The position numbers were made by a program, and so were the translations under genes. DNA of 64,000 bases, from NCBI GenBank assembly GCA_964017045.1, contig OZ024797.1:18693307-18757306 (forward strand), in the 5' to 3' direction. The DNA comes from Omphiscola glabra. Its lineage: Eukaryota > Mollusca > Gastropoda > Lymnaeidae. Below the pieces are notes generated by a model. It made no database searches and was not told the DNA's origin. It saw only the letters and a list, made by a program, of their open reading frames with translations. This document shows positions 13,801-28,800 of this stretch, in pieces (position 1 is the stretch's first letter; each line of letters opens with the position of its first letter).

Positions 13801-16800
13801 GACATTATTTTAAGGGATGTATTTCTCTTTGGTTCTCAACCTTCATAATACGATGACCTATTAATACAGTTCCTCATTTTGTGGTGATCCCCCAACCATA
13901 AAATTATTTTCGTTGCTGCTTCATAAACATGTGTATTCCGATGGTCTTAGGCGACCCCTGTGTAAGGTTTGTTTGATTCCCCAATGGGGTATGACCCACA
14001 GGTTGAGAACCACTGATTTAGGGAGCTGGGGCGGGGGGGGGGGGGGGTGAAGGCAGGCACATTATTTTGAATATGGTAATTATTTATTATGTTAATAAAG
14101 TACTTAATTCAGGCAACATTGTAAAAATAGAACCATGATCAGGATCTAAAGCTTGATTGCTGAATACAAGGCACCAATTGTCACTGTTCCGTAGGTTATT
14201 GGTTTCTTTCCTCAAATTGTTTTACATGTTCATATATTGTACTCTCACCAAATTGAACACAAGTCCTTTTCCATTTGCAATGTCAACTTTAATCCAGAAA
14301 TGTATATATATCAGGCTGTACAATGAATAAAACACATGTATTATGCAGCTCGCTATAAGTATAAAAAGTACAGCCTTTCCCCAAAAAATCCTCATGCTTG
14401 CTCAATGAAAATGCAATGGACTACGATGAGTCACTTCCTTGTTTTGTCACGTGATACGTGTAAGCCTTCGGTAGCCTATGCTACACATAACAACAGACAA
14501 TAACTGATTAGCCATTATCATTAATTTTAAAGCAAAATGTTTGTCTCCATCAGCGCTTCCCCAATGTTAATTAAAAATTTTACTTTGCAAAATATTCTGA
14601 ATACATATGTTTTTTTAAATGACATTTATAAATGTGACAATAATTATAATTCAGCTTGATTAAAGGAAGAAAGAAAAATTTGTGAGCGACTAGTGTGTTG
14701 CAGACAGCCTACCGGAAGTCTTACTCGTACTTACGCTTATCACTTATCAAGTGACAAAACAATGGACTCATACAGTCCATACAGCAAAGACAGACATGAC
14801 ATCACAATTACCATAAAAATATGTCACATTACCTCACAAGCCCTCAAGGTGGGAAAAGTGTTCACTAAGTAAACTACTACACAATGCACACCACACACAA
14901 TAAAACAATATTCGGTGTGCAAAAATTTTAACACCAATCAAGCCCAGGGGACCAAAAATAAAGTCCTTAAAAAAAGTTCTATAACATGACAAGGACTTTG
15001 GTGCCCCTGAGACTCAATGGTGGCCTTCTCTGCCTCATAACCTACACTTAGTGGGTCAGAATTTGATGGGGATGGTCTCAGAATATTGGAAAATAAGTCA
15101 ACCTAACTAGGCAGCGATTAAGATAAGATAAGGTTCTTTTATTGATCCAAAAAAATGGAAATGTTTTTTGATTTCATTGTACATACACATTTGATAATGG
15201 GATTTAGAGAGACTGAAGAAAATAGGCAGGTTGATTGGACTCGCCAACCTTATAGTGGAGCTATTATGGGGATTTAGAGAAAACCTGAGTATAATCCTCA
15301 ACTACAGAAGCTGGTAGACAGCCAATTTTGAGAGAATTAAGAATATATTTTTCTATGCTCAGAAACTATTTTTTTAAAAAGATAGTTGTCTAGCAAGCAA
15401 AATAATCTAGTGAAAATGTTAACAATTTGAATAATTTAATGTTACATCCTTCTTTTTAACCAGATTTGTTTCTTTTTAAGGGCTTAATTCTATGTTCTTG
15501 AAATGGTGGACATTAGGAACATTAACACAAACTTGAAAAATTCTAAACAGCTCCTGGAATCCACACCCACCATGAGCACTTTGCTACTGGACCTGGGGCT
15601 GGCAGAGACCATGTGCAACCTGGCAAACAGCATACAAAGACGCTATGTCAGGTAAATCGTTTTAAGCTTTTTAACATCCACATAGTACTTTGAATATAAA
15701 ATATAAGATTTTCAATGATTTTTTAAAAAATATTTTTTTTTACCATTTGTCTTCTAGTGAACCATCACAGGAAGAAGATGAGCTGACAAGAGTTTTGCTG
15801 GTTGATGTTCAACATGTTTTATGTTCAGCAGTGGTCTCAGAGTTCAGGTGCATCTTTTAAAACAACACCCTACAATCAGGCCATTGGATTTCTTTAATAA
15901 TAACTATTATTGAACAAACATATCTTGCTACTGTCTCACAAGAAGACTTGCTAATTTATTGAGAAATTATGAAGGGATTTAAGTTATAAATAATAAAAAT
16001 TTGAAAATTATTTTTCTTTTAAAAAAAAATTTGGACATTTTGTTTTTCATTTACAGATAAGGCAACAATTATTTTTTTCTTATGAATACTAAGACTTATT
16101 GATCAAATAGTGCTCACATAATTATGCGAAAGTATAATGTTAAATTTATGTCAATTATAATGTTTAATTTGTGTGCATATTCATTAGTTGCCTGCCATTG
16201 TATTAACTTTTTAATTATTGCTTCCAACCCAGCTGGATGGGCCCCACTCATTTTCAAAATGTTGAGGATATGTTTACCTTACTCAAGGCACTTGAGGATC
16301 ATGAGTCGGGTAAATCTTTAACTAAACTGGCTAAAAGTTTAGTCAAAGAGCATAGTGTCTTTGATTTACCAACTTAAAATACAGCTTCACCCAGTTGAGC
16401 TCAACTTATTCATAGCCTAGGTGCAAGCTATTTTCATAATTAGATCTACTCCTGTAGGTAATCACAGCACAACTGAGGCTGGTAGATTTCTATAACTTAT
16501 ATTTAAGTTATAAGTGACTCTGGTAATTTCAGAATGACTTTAAAATGTTTGAGTCTTTAAGAAAAGTTTCATTAAAGCATAAACATGTTTAAGAATTCAA
16601 TGCATTGAATTTAACATCAGAGCCTGTTTGTGTGGGATGAACAGTATCAAATAGTTTTAAAAATATTTTGTTCATTCAACCTTTTAGAGTCAAGTATAAA
16701 AAGAGCAGACACAGCAAGAGCCTTTCAGATTTCTTTAGTCGTCAAAATATTAGAGTATGTTGACAAACGCAGTGAGGAGTTGAATTCAGTCTCCCAAAGC

Positions 16801-19800
16801 TGGTTTACATCATCCACTGCCAGTAATGGTAAGTAAGCCCAACCTGTGTCCCTTTTAATCATTTCTAAGAGACTGAAATATCAGTACATAATAAATCATA
16901 GACTGCCTTGCACCACAGTCTTGATGATATTTTAGAAAATGTCAACTAAAAACTGCTAAATATTTGTGTATTACTGAGAATTTATCCTTTATCAATTTAA
17001 CTTTATCTAATCATAAAGGGTTGGTTTATTAATAAATACATTGAATGAAGAAGCACCGGTTGTTGTATGGTAACAGAATAAATGTAAACATGACATTGAA
17101 AATTTTGATGAAATACTTTTAAGCTAGAAGCATGAGTGGTTTATTGAATTTGTATCTAATTATCCTTAGTGAAATTATTTTGCTCTTAGTTTACAAGTAA
17201 GATAAGCACCAAGCACTGTAACTCTTATCAAAACACCCCATTTTTAAAAATCGTTTATCTTTCCACTCCCATTCATATTACTATCCTGTGTATAGACAAT
17301 GGTCACTGTTGTAAAAGGTATAATTCTGAGTACAATACAAGATGATGGAAACTTTTACAAAAAAGGCTTTTGGGAGACTCACTCAGCAAGTTAACCAACA
17401 AAAATGGATTCATTAAAATCGATTCAGCTCTATGCTAAGATATTTTGTTTCAAGTTTTAAACTTTACAAAATATGCCTCGTTCAGTTTTGACCTATCCAA
17501 GACTTTACAACAGTCAACCCACAATTTTTTTAAAAACATTAATCTTATTGATAAGTAACTTCAAACCCCTTTGTGATTAGTAAAGAAATTTTGCAATCAT
17601 TAAATTTAAAATTACAAACTAACTTTGTAAGGGCTTTATATTTCAAAGACATCGTTTTATTTTCACAATAAGAATATCATTATTTTATCAACCATTATAT
17701 GTATTTTCATAGCGAGAAAAAATATAAAATAATTGTTATCTTTGGAAGTAGTCCCAGATATAAAGTTTATAAAAACTAATAAACACTTATTAAAATTATT
17801 TAATTAATGTTTTAAATATTAAATCAGTTACCTATTTTGAGACATTCATGCTAAGCTGTGTGTATGAAAATGTATTTTAAATTTTAGTTCTTCTTTAATA
17901 TTTTTGCATACACACCTACAAAGATTTTCAACCAGGCATAGCATAAATTATATAGCTAATTAATTTGACAGAACGAGTGCACCTCTCCTATTAAATAAGA
18001 TTTTCCCCTTTTGATGTCTCTAAAATTTCAGTTCACCAGTATGTAAGTATATTTTTAAGACCAACTTATCTAACCTATTCCCCATCCTTTTTTGTATATT
18101 TTTTTCAGCCTCTCTTTCCTCTTCCAAATCCCTCCGACCTCGGCAAACTCCATCCTCAAAGTCATTTTCTGCATCATCAATGACAACAACTTCTCCTGCT
18201 CCACATTCCCACCTGAAATCCACTGTAACATCCCAACCCATTAAAACAGTAACAAACTTGACTCGGCGGTCTACCTTCTCCTCACCTGACATGATGGGTT
18301 TCCTCTCAGATGCAGCACTTGAGGACCGGTTAGCCAACCAGTTTGATAGTGACTCATCCAGCTCTTCCCGAATCGGAACCCCACCTCGAGGTGTTGGAAA
18401 TGGGCACAAACACTCTCGCATAGGAAGCCTCTTTAGCCGGAAAAGAAAAATAATTTATGCCAGCATTGACCAATCAGATCTTTTGGACAGGTTTAGAAAA
18501 ATCTTGGTCACAGCCACTGATATTGCCATCATGTTCCGTAAGAAATTCTTGTTTTTATGTCGTAGAAAAAAACAAAACAAAAAAACCCAAGTTAATAATG
18601 CTTTAACTAATTATTTAAAGGCCACATTAATCAAGTCTTGTGGTTGACAGTAAGGATACGTCACATTAGCCATGTAATATTTATACATTCAAATTTGCAT
18701 TCTAGCCCGTGAAGAGCAGATTAGACCAAATAAAGAAAGGCCTCTGAACTTGTTCATTGAACCTAATACTCCCTGTTTGGATGACCGTTACCTCAAACAC
18801 CTATTTGTTACCATCTTTAGGTTCTATCAGCACAATTTGGTAAGTTCATTTCCTTTCATTTATATCTGTTAGGTTTTAACTTTTACTTTTAAGCCTTAAG
18901 TGCTTTCAACTCTCAAATTTTGATACATTTTATAAGATATTACCTTAAATTCCCCCTGATATAAAAATTAAAAAAATTTTGTGATTACATAGCACTAAAA
19001 TAAAAATAAAATTTGATAAAATTAGCTGCTGTTTGAGTTCTAATCTTATGATTCTATATATCTTTTTAAAGATAAAAGATGTCTACAACAAAAAATTGAA
19101 AAATCCTGTCATGAATGGTGCAAAAGATGTTCTTAAAGCTCAGGTAATTGTAAAGGACTCAGTTAGATGTTAATTTCATGGTGAATATCAATTGTAAAAC
19201 AACTCAATTCATGTATTTGTTGACTAACATAAAATTTAATACTTAGAAAAGTGTCACATTTTTCATGGAGCATGTAATTTACTTGTAACTTATGTTTACT
19301 TTTTCTTTTTGAAAATATTTTGACCTAAGCAGCATTCTTTTACATTGGGTTTTAATTCTTGTTGATAAATGGACATATTTAAACTTTTGAATAAGTTACT
19401 ATTACATAAACTGGAAAAAAATTTACATAAATATGTGTCTGGTTTTAAAGTTGGTGAATGTCTTATTTGCCAGTTCACCAGACTGTTCTTGTGTCTGATG
19501 TCAACAAAAGTGGACTTTGACATGAGAGCGTACACTCTGGCTTTCATCATAACAGAACCACTGGGAACAGATGCACTGAGAGCTGTCATAGTAGAAAAAC
19601 AAGTTGTATGTTTCCTAATCATTATACACTTTATGGCTTATATGCTACATGTAGGCTACAAATTAACCATCAAATATTAAGAATCACCAGAGAAAGTAAC
19701 TAATTTTAATTAAATGCAAGGTTTTGACCCAGTAATAATAAGAGGGTTATGGTAGGTATTCTTGTCATTTTGGACATCTCTAAACCTCTAGTTTCATATT

Positions 19801-22800
19801 TCTGTTTCAAAATTTAATCAAGTTTTCTTTTAAAATCTGACAAGTGGAGAGAAATCTATCATTCATTTTGTAATATATTTCTGTAGGGTATTGAACTGAG
19901 CTTCTACCTGTATAATCTGCTGGCCATTTGGAAAGACTGGTTGAACCCTGCCCAAAGAGAAAATGGTTTCTCCCTCATGCAAATCCTCAGGAGTGCTGGG
20001 TACACTGTCAACTCACCTGATCAGGTGTTGACCCAGGCACAAGTCAACAGCCTGATGGAGGTAAGCTAACATATGGAGGGACAATAGTCACAACTTGATC
20101 ACATCATTTCCATGAAAAATAATAGTACAAAAAACAACATATCAAACAAAGTTAATTTATGCTTTCTACCATCCTTAATCTCTTCTTCTTTGCCTTTTTA
20201 ACTCACCCCCAGTGCAGCATAGGCCAGTCATGATTGCTTTCCAAGTCTTCCCATTGTTAACTATCTTCTCTAACTCTTTCTATTCTTTGTTACAATCTTT
20301 AATACCCATTGTAATTTTTTTGTTTATACCAATCCGAATGTGTGTGTTTATTTGTTTTTGTTCATATCTGTAGAATGAAAGTTGCCATAATGTGTTTTAC
20401 TGCAAAAAATTGTATTCAAAATCTGTGCCAACTAAATATTATCACATTTTATATGACTTTATAATATCTTTTTGCAAAGCTTTAACTGTTTTTGAAAATA
20501 CTGTTTATATTTCAGGACAAAAAGGTTATAGAAGCTAGATATTTTAAAGACTACACTATGTGGGTACAGAAAAGACAAATGGGGACAGTCAGGTAAAATG
20601 CATGTTATATATTTTATTATGCAAGATTGCAATAAAGAGGTGACAAAATTACATGAAAGTTATTTACATAATGTTTCAATAGTTCCAGTCCATTTGACTA
20701 CAACTCCCTGTAAAAAAAAATAGGACCAAAATTTGACTCATTCATTTAGTATCTAGATATTTGTTTATTAAGTGAAATTCATGTTTCCTTTGTGTTGACA
20801 AGAAAATTTCCTCTTGACAGAATCAGCCAGAAGTTTGAGCCTGTGTGCCGTCGCATCACAGAGCAGGCCATGACAGTGAACCAAGATGTCAACCGCTTGC
20901 AGATAGAAGAAAGAAAGAAACTCATCATACACATCAAGAGGGCAATGACCACACAGATACAGCTCAAGAAACAATGGCAGGAGCTGGTGCAGATGTTAAC
21001 ACATGAAAGGTTAGCATAGAAAATGAGCACACAATCAGTGGTCTACATTTACAATAGGTCATTTAAATAAAACATCATTAAATAAATGGAAGGGATGTTA
21101 CCCAATTTTGTTACAACTTTTTATCTGTTAACCTTCACACATTTTAAAACACTTGTTGCTTTTTTGCTCCATGTTGTGATATTGGTAAAAAGTGTTGAAA
21201 GGTATAGAGATGAATGAGATACTGAAAAGGTTCTGGAATGTCACAAATGATTTTTTTCTATATATGTCTTGTCTTGGCTCTTAGTGAATGATCACATTAC
21301 ATTTCAACAGAGGTGTATGGTACCAGCAGGCCTCTTACCCACAGTCCTGGCAACTTGACCCCACTGAGGGACCAGGAAGAGTACGTAAAAGATTACAGAG
21401 ATGTCACCTTGGAATAAATAAAAAGTTCCTGAAGCCAGACCATCAGTGGAAACTAGGTCATAATTTTTATTTTTATTTTCCTTACCCATCATTTTATAAG
21501 TCGGCACATTTGCCCTTGTATTAAGTGGGTAGACTGCTTTCAAGCTCTGAGAAGTGAAATATTAAAAACAAGTTCTGGCGAAAGCTCGATTCAGAGAACA
21601 GCTTGAAATATAGAACAAAACAATGCGCCAAATGTTTTGTCACAAACAGAACAGGAGAGTATGGACATAGAAAGTGGAAATAGCCAAGATGGAAATATAG
21701 AATTGTTGGGAAATAAGTAATCAAACAAAATAGTCCAATAGGTTGATGCGTTATGGTGATATTGTACTTAAGCAGTTGCCTTAGTAAGTCTCTCCCTACC
21801 TCTCCAGATCTTATGTTAAACCATTCATTTGTGTTTGTACAGAGGCTGAAAGCAAAGACCCACCATTGTTGTTTTTGTTTGAAGATGACCACCAGATGTC
21901 AGACTCTGCAGCTCTTATCTATAGACTATATACCAATGAAAAAATACAGTAAGATTTTATTTTCTACATTTTTACATTTAAAAAAAAAAACCTTCTAATT
22001 TCTTTAAATCTTTGTCAGATGAGCTGAAAATTACTTGATGTTAAAGCCTTGGTGAAATTAAAAAAAATGTTTGTTTTTTTTTATTTTCAAAATCTTAAGT
22101 TTTTTTATGTAAATGAGAACATTTGATTGTTTCTGAACATTGGTTTCTGTCATTATTCAACAGACACACATGCAGATGTACAGCTGTTTCTCCTGCAAGT
22201 GAAAGCAAAGGAGAACTTCTTGTGGGTCAGTCAATAAGTATAACTAATATTTATTTATCTTATCTTTTTTTCAATGATCATCTTTCCTTGTTATAAAAGG
22301 CTTTACCACATGTTAATTTTTATTAAACAAAAAATTTCAGGTGAGATGTGCATTTTCTTTGTGGCTGATGGAGCCATAACTGGTGCAAACTACACTCAGT
22401 TGTTGCTAGGAAACCTTGACCAGCTGTCAATCACCTGGCCGCACACTGATATTCGAGAACTTCACAAGCGCTGGTACCAGCTCCAAGATGTCGGTCTGGA
22501 GATTTTCCTTATCAGTGGCCGCACTTGTCTGTTGGCCTTTCAGTCTATGCGGGTGAGTTAAATGGGCATTTATGCCTTAAATTCAAAGTGTCAAAACTTC
22601 TTCATTCACTGCTCTTATTGAAATTTTATTGAGCCATAGCTGATAAGTAATAAGGTCACTTGGCCATATGAAATGTTTGTTATGTGCAAATACAATCTGT
22701 TGTACAGTCAATGGTCAGATTTTATCTTAAACAGCAGTTATCCTAATGTGTAGTTACATTTACAAGCATCACTCTCTGACAGGAGAGAGATGAACTGTAC

Positions 22801-25800
22801 ACCATCCTACGTAACACACTAGAGCTGCCAAACCTTGTTGCCGCTGAGACCCTCCAAACCATTCAGCAAAGTTGGCTGGCAGGGGAAGTAACCAACTATG
22901 ACTACCTCATGCACCTCAACAAGTTGTCCGGAAGGAGCTACACTGATTTGATGCAGTACCCAGTGTTCCCCTTTATCCTAAGGGACTATCAGAGCAATCA
23001 GCTGAACTTGGATAGTCCACAAGTGTACAGGTGTGTGTGGTTGCAAATGGCAGCATTCTCTTCTGGCTTTATCCCATAGCTATTACTGTTAACAAATGTG
23101 TCAATTGTACAGATGAAAATACATCCAATATACATTGTAATTACTTGAAATCAATTAAAATATTACTGATTACAATAGACAACACTCAATTAACTGAAGC
23201 GGATAATAGTCATTTACAACCAATCCTAATCGCTAGAGGTAAGGATTGCTAATTTTAACAGCCTTATAACAAATTGGTGTTAAACAAGTCACTGTTCTGT
23301 TCTATTGAAGAGTATTTCTATACCTGTTCTCATCCTTTCTGCTTAATTTCAAGTTTTCCATCTCAGATATCTCTCTAAAAATAATCCTCTTCAAAAAATA
23401 CTTTTCAGAAATCTGAAAAAACCAATTGCCATTCAGGATAAATCAAAAGAACAGCGCTACAAAGATAATTTTGAGGTAAAAATATCTTTATCATAATTTC
23501 AAATTAGTTATAGCCTAACTGGTGGAAGTAAAATTAAAATAAAATAATTTTATTTTTAATACAGTTCTTGGGAACATTATAAATTTCATAAACCAGATCC
23601 AAAAACTTTTCCATCATGATGCAAAGGTTTTAGTTCTCAATTGAACTTTTTGTCATGACCACTCCTGTTATAAACTGGAAATGAAATAAGTTTCTTCAAA
23701 CATCTGTAACTCCCACTTTGTTGTTAATAGTTCCTTTGCCAAGAGGCCAGTAGACCAGACTCAGAGAATGAGATGATGAGAGTTGCTCCCTTCCACTATG
23801 GAAGTCATTACTCCAACAGTGGCACTGTCCTCCATTACATGGTTCGAATGCCACCTTTCACTAGAATGTTCCTCACCTATCAAGGTACACAACCTGCTAA
23901 TAATTATGTAACATTGTTATGTTTCAAATTCATTTTAAAATATGGATATCTTATTTCATCTAAATTAAAACAATGTTTCTGTTTTCCAGGGCAATGGGAT
24001 GATTTTTATCAAAATTAATTAAATAGATGATTTTTAACTGTGCAGATAGCAGCTTTGACATTCCAGATAGGACATTCCACAGTATGGGAACATCATGGAG
24101 ATTATCCAGTTTTGAGTCAAGCACTGATGTCAAGGAACTCATACCAGAGTTTTTCTTTTTTCCTGAATTTCTCATCAATAGTGAAGGTGATATTAGTTTA
24201 AAATGTAGTTTCAAAAGAAATTTGTTCATGGTGAAAGACATGTATATAAGAAGTTCTTTGCTTTGCATGGTCATTGATAATACTTATTTATAAGAGGGGA
24301 AGACACAACCACCTGATGATTACCATAGATATAATGTTGAAGGCTTTATAAATTTCTTTATTTTTAGTAAAGATGTTACAATCAATAATTGTTACTGGTA
24401 GTTATGAAAAGATGTGTTGTTTTTTTTTAAATTTATAAGTAAAGGTTTGTTATTTAATTATTATTTTAAAAGTAATTTCAAGAAAACATCTTAGTTGTTC
24501 TTAAGGCATTTAACAAATTTAATATAGTCACAAACTTTTAAGAAAAGAGGTCTTAAATGAAACATTACTTCAAATAAGAGATACACAAAGTAGATGGATT
24601 TGTTGTAGTTGTTTAACACAGATCTGTCTCATTAGTTTTATAAACAACTAGTTTGTCTTCTTGTAGGATTTGACTTTGGCCAGCGGCAGAATGGAGAGTC
24701 TGTGAATGATGTTAACCTTCCCCCATGGTGCCAAGGTGACCCCCGGCTATTTGTCCTCATTCATAGACAAGCCCTAGAGTCTGCACATGTGACTTCTCAC
24801 CTCAACCATTGGCTGGACCTGGTGTTTGGATACAAGCAGCAAGGAGAGGAGGCTGTCAAGGCCATTAATGTTTTCCATCCATCTGTAAGATTTCTGATTA
24901 TTTTAGGCAATTTAAAGATATGAAGACACTTATCTATTCATCCCAGTAGCACTACAGCCCATATAGGGCTTTCTTCCACTCAGACCTAACTGATGCTTTT
25001 CTTTTCCATGCTTGGATTCCCAGCTGCTGTAGATATGTTTCCACATCATCCATCCATCTAAGCCTAGGTCTGCATTTCAGCTGCTTTCCTCTGGGGTTTT
25101 AGTGGTGCACCCTCTTCACTCCTCTGTCATTTGGCATTCTTTCTAAGTTTCCCGTCAAGCGTAGCCTGCCCTTTTTTATTTCTGCTATTAATTTGGGATC
25201 CTGACATAGTATATGCAATTCCTGGTTGGTTTGTATTCTTCATCCATATTCATCTTTTGTTGGTCCATACATTTTACGGATAATTTTTTCTCCCATGTAT
25301 TTAATAGGCTTTCTGCCATTTTTCTTTGGGTCCCAATATTCACTTGGGTATTTTACAACTGGTCTGATTACAGTTTTATAAATAGTTTTCTTTGTTTTTC
25401 TTGAAATGTTTTTAATTTTATATATTTGCTTATTTTTTGACTAATGATTAGGCCCTGTTTCCGGCTGATATGCTTTCTTTTATTTCTATTAGCAATTCAT
25501 TTATTAAGGATCGTATGTATTTGAAATGATTTACTTTTTCAAAAGTGTAGTTTCTAATTTTAATAGTTTGACCTGTCTGTTCTTCAATTAACACAGACAT
25601 GTAATTGGTTTTTTGGTTGTTAACTTCCAGCCCTGCTTGTATCGATACGTCTTCTAATTCAATTTAAGCTTTTGATTGGGGGTTGGGGGGGTGGCGCCCC
25701 TTACAGCTTTCTAGGTAGTTGCCTTATTTTTTGGGTAAGGTTCCCTAGCCTTTGTGGATCCCTAGACTTTGTGGATCCATGGCCTTTGTGGATCTCTAGC

Positions 25801-28800
25801 CTTTGTGGTTCCATAGATTTTGTTGATCCCTAGCTTTGAATCATCCATTTATTATTGAAACATATACCTTCTTTAAAAAAAATAATTAAACACCCTGTAA
25901 CTGGTATTTCTAAAAATCTGTTATTTTTTCATATTTATATTTCTGTCCCATAGACATATTTTGGTGTTGATGCCAGTGGTATCCGAGACCCACTTAAGCG
26001 CCAGGCCTTGATAACAATGATTAAAACATATGGACAGACGCCCAAGCAGCTGTTCCGTACACCACACAAGGCAGTGCAGCCTCAAGCCACTACTACTCCT
26101 CAGCATGTGGGCATGGATTATAGACAAGTATATGTGGTAAATATAATATAGGATGATAGTCAATGTTTGATGAATATTTTATTGGAGTATAGACAATTTT
26201 AATTGGTAAATATTTTATGTGATGACAGGCAATTATGTGGGATAAATATTTTATGATTAAAATAAATTAAAAAGTCATGTTTTTTAAATCGTGGGTGGAG
26301 TTGTCATATGCAAATTCATCACTTTCAGCTGTGTAGCTAATGGGTAAGTTTGGTGGGTTAAAAAACGGATGCAGACAAAACATTTTAAAATATGTATTTG
26401 TTCATTTAATAGGACTGTTGATGATTGCATTAATCTATGTCTTCTTTCTAAAGCCCCCACCTGTACCAAGTGTGAAAGGCCTGAAGTGGGGCAACTACTT
26501 AGGCTCACTTGATTTGGGCCCCCCAATGTCAAGGGATCTTGTAAATGTTGCACCGAAAGTGATCACAAAACTGGTGGCTCTGCCTTTTGGTCCTGTGTTT
26601 GGTGTGGAAAGAAATGCCAACATTCTGTTACTTCATGGCAAGAAAAGAGGTATTTTTACTACATTAACTCGGTAATTTTATGGGATAAACATGTGTTTAC
26701 CACAGTCTAAATAATTATCTGATAAAGTAAAGAATGTATAATTATTAACACAGTGTAAAACATTCATAAGTAATATGTTCATGCATGAGCATCCTTATGA
26801 ACATTTTTCTCCTCTGCTTTGTTTCAACTGAAAACTTCTTTAAAAAAAATTAAACCACGATAAGGCATTTATTAAATATTTAAAAAGTAATTACATTTTT
26901 TTTTTAAATAAGGGGGATAAAAATGTGCAATTTTAGTATCTTTATCAACTAATAATTATTGTTAAAATTATAGAAGTTTTTAAGGAGGCTTGCCGTCTAT
27001 ACCTTTTTACAACTTTAATAAAAAATGAATTATTTGATTATTAATAGTTATTAATACTAACTAAGTGACTCCGATACTCCACTAGATATGGCAGTGAAGA
27101 CGGCTGATGTTATGTGGGCTGGTGTTGTAACATGGGACTACCATGATAACATCATTCGTATAAGTAGCTCCAATGATAAACCCCTCATTAACTTGATGCC
27201 CCACAGGTCATTTGGAAAGGTGGGTCACTTGTTTAGTCCACCCTTAAATGTAAGCAATAAAACAACCCCATCCATTAGAGTAGTTATAAATAGATTTAAT
27301 TTGGAATTGGCTTTCTTCCAACAGTGTTTCATTGTAATACATTTATTCATCACTGGTGTTTTTAGTAGAGCACTTTTTATCTTGTCTACGCTAAACATCT
27401 CATTCCTATTCATTGTGTTAAATTTGAGTTGTATTTGAAAAATATTCACCACAAGTTGCTGACGGTTGCTAAGAAACATGACCATTTTTTGCCAGAATGA
27501 GATCAAGACAAAACACTTCACACATCCTATCATTCATTCATTAAAATGTGGAAAAAAGAATCAAAGTAAAAGTAGCCCCAAAAGTGTTGCTTGGCTTTGT
27601 TTTTTTGGTAGTTTATGAATTAATGTGCCAAATTTCACAGAACGGGACAATATGACTTTTCCTTTACAAGGTATTTGAAATGTAACATGGATGATACTTA
27701 AAGCTAGCAGGGTTTAGGAAGAGGTTATCATTTTATAACCCTTAAATGAATATATAAAGTTTGTATGAATATCTCCCCATCATGCCTAATGTACATTTAG
27801 GTAACTTGTGTGGAGTCAGTGCCTGACTGTCGCTTGTTGTTTACTGCTGGTAGTGCTGGAGTCATCAATGTCTTCTCAATGACGCACAATTCTTCCAAGG
27901 TAAGCCACCGATAGCTTAAAGATGTATTACTTTATCAGCCAATGTTTCATTTAATTGTACATATCTTCTCTATTAAGTCTGTTTTTACTTGTAAATTGTA
28001 ATAGTTATAGTCCTGAATGTGAGCTGCACTGACATTGTTCACAGGCTGCAAGACTGATCAGTTTTTGCTCAATGAAATTAACAAATGTGATTTTAACATA
28101 ATACATGACAAACTCATGAAGTAAAAAACCTCTATAAAAACTTAGGAAACCTGTATAACAAATAAATACATTACTGATATTCTTACTTTTCTGTCATTTA
28201 TTTTGTTTTTACCTTGGCCTTTTATGAAACCACCAATGATCTTTAAGTATCTATAGTATCACAATTGCTATTTTTTACCATAACTGATTCATAAGGACAA
28301 AAATTCACTTTAAACAGACCCATAGGTTTTTAATTGAAGAATCAATATGTTCACTTAACACTATCCCAAAATTAAGTTTTAATAACAAGAGAAAACAACA
28401 TGTAAACTCATGTTCTTGTAAAAAAAAATTAGAAAATCCAAAACTATTGATCGATCGTCAATAAATCACTTGCTTATGAACTAACTTGGATATATCACTT
28501 CCAGCCTAGCAGTCTACAGTTAAGAGGAGTCAAGAAAACACTGTATGGCCACTCAGCTCCCATTACCTGCTTGTTTGTGAGTCAGGCTTTCAGTGTTCTG
28601 GTCAGTGGTAGCATGGATGGAACTTGCATCATCTGGGACTTGAACAGATTGAATTATGTCAGGTCCATCAACAGCCACAGTGCAGAGATCACTGCTCTCA
28701 CCGTCAGCGATACATTAGGTGACATAGCCAGTGTCAGCTGGACAAGTGAGTTGACTTTATCTTAACGTTTACCATTTTCTCTCCCCTGACTTTACTAAGG

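Noticed and set aside
20170..20300. Possible LINE tail on the minus strand ([20 protein letters not shown])
   Set aside because: A short resemblance only, without the neighbouring conserved blocks.
26320..26334. 15-nt microexon candidate between exons 40 and 41
   Set aside because: It has an AG and a GT around it but contains an in-frame TAA in the required phase.
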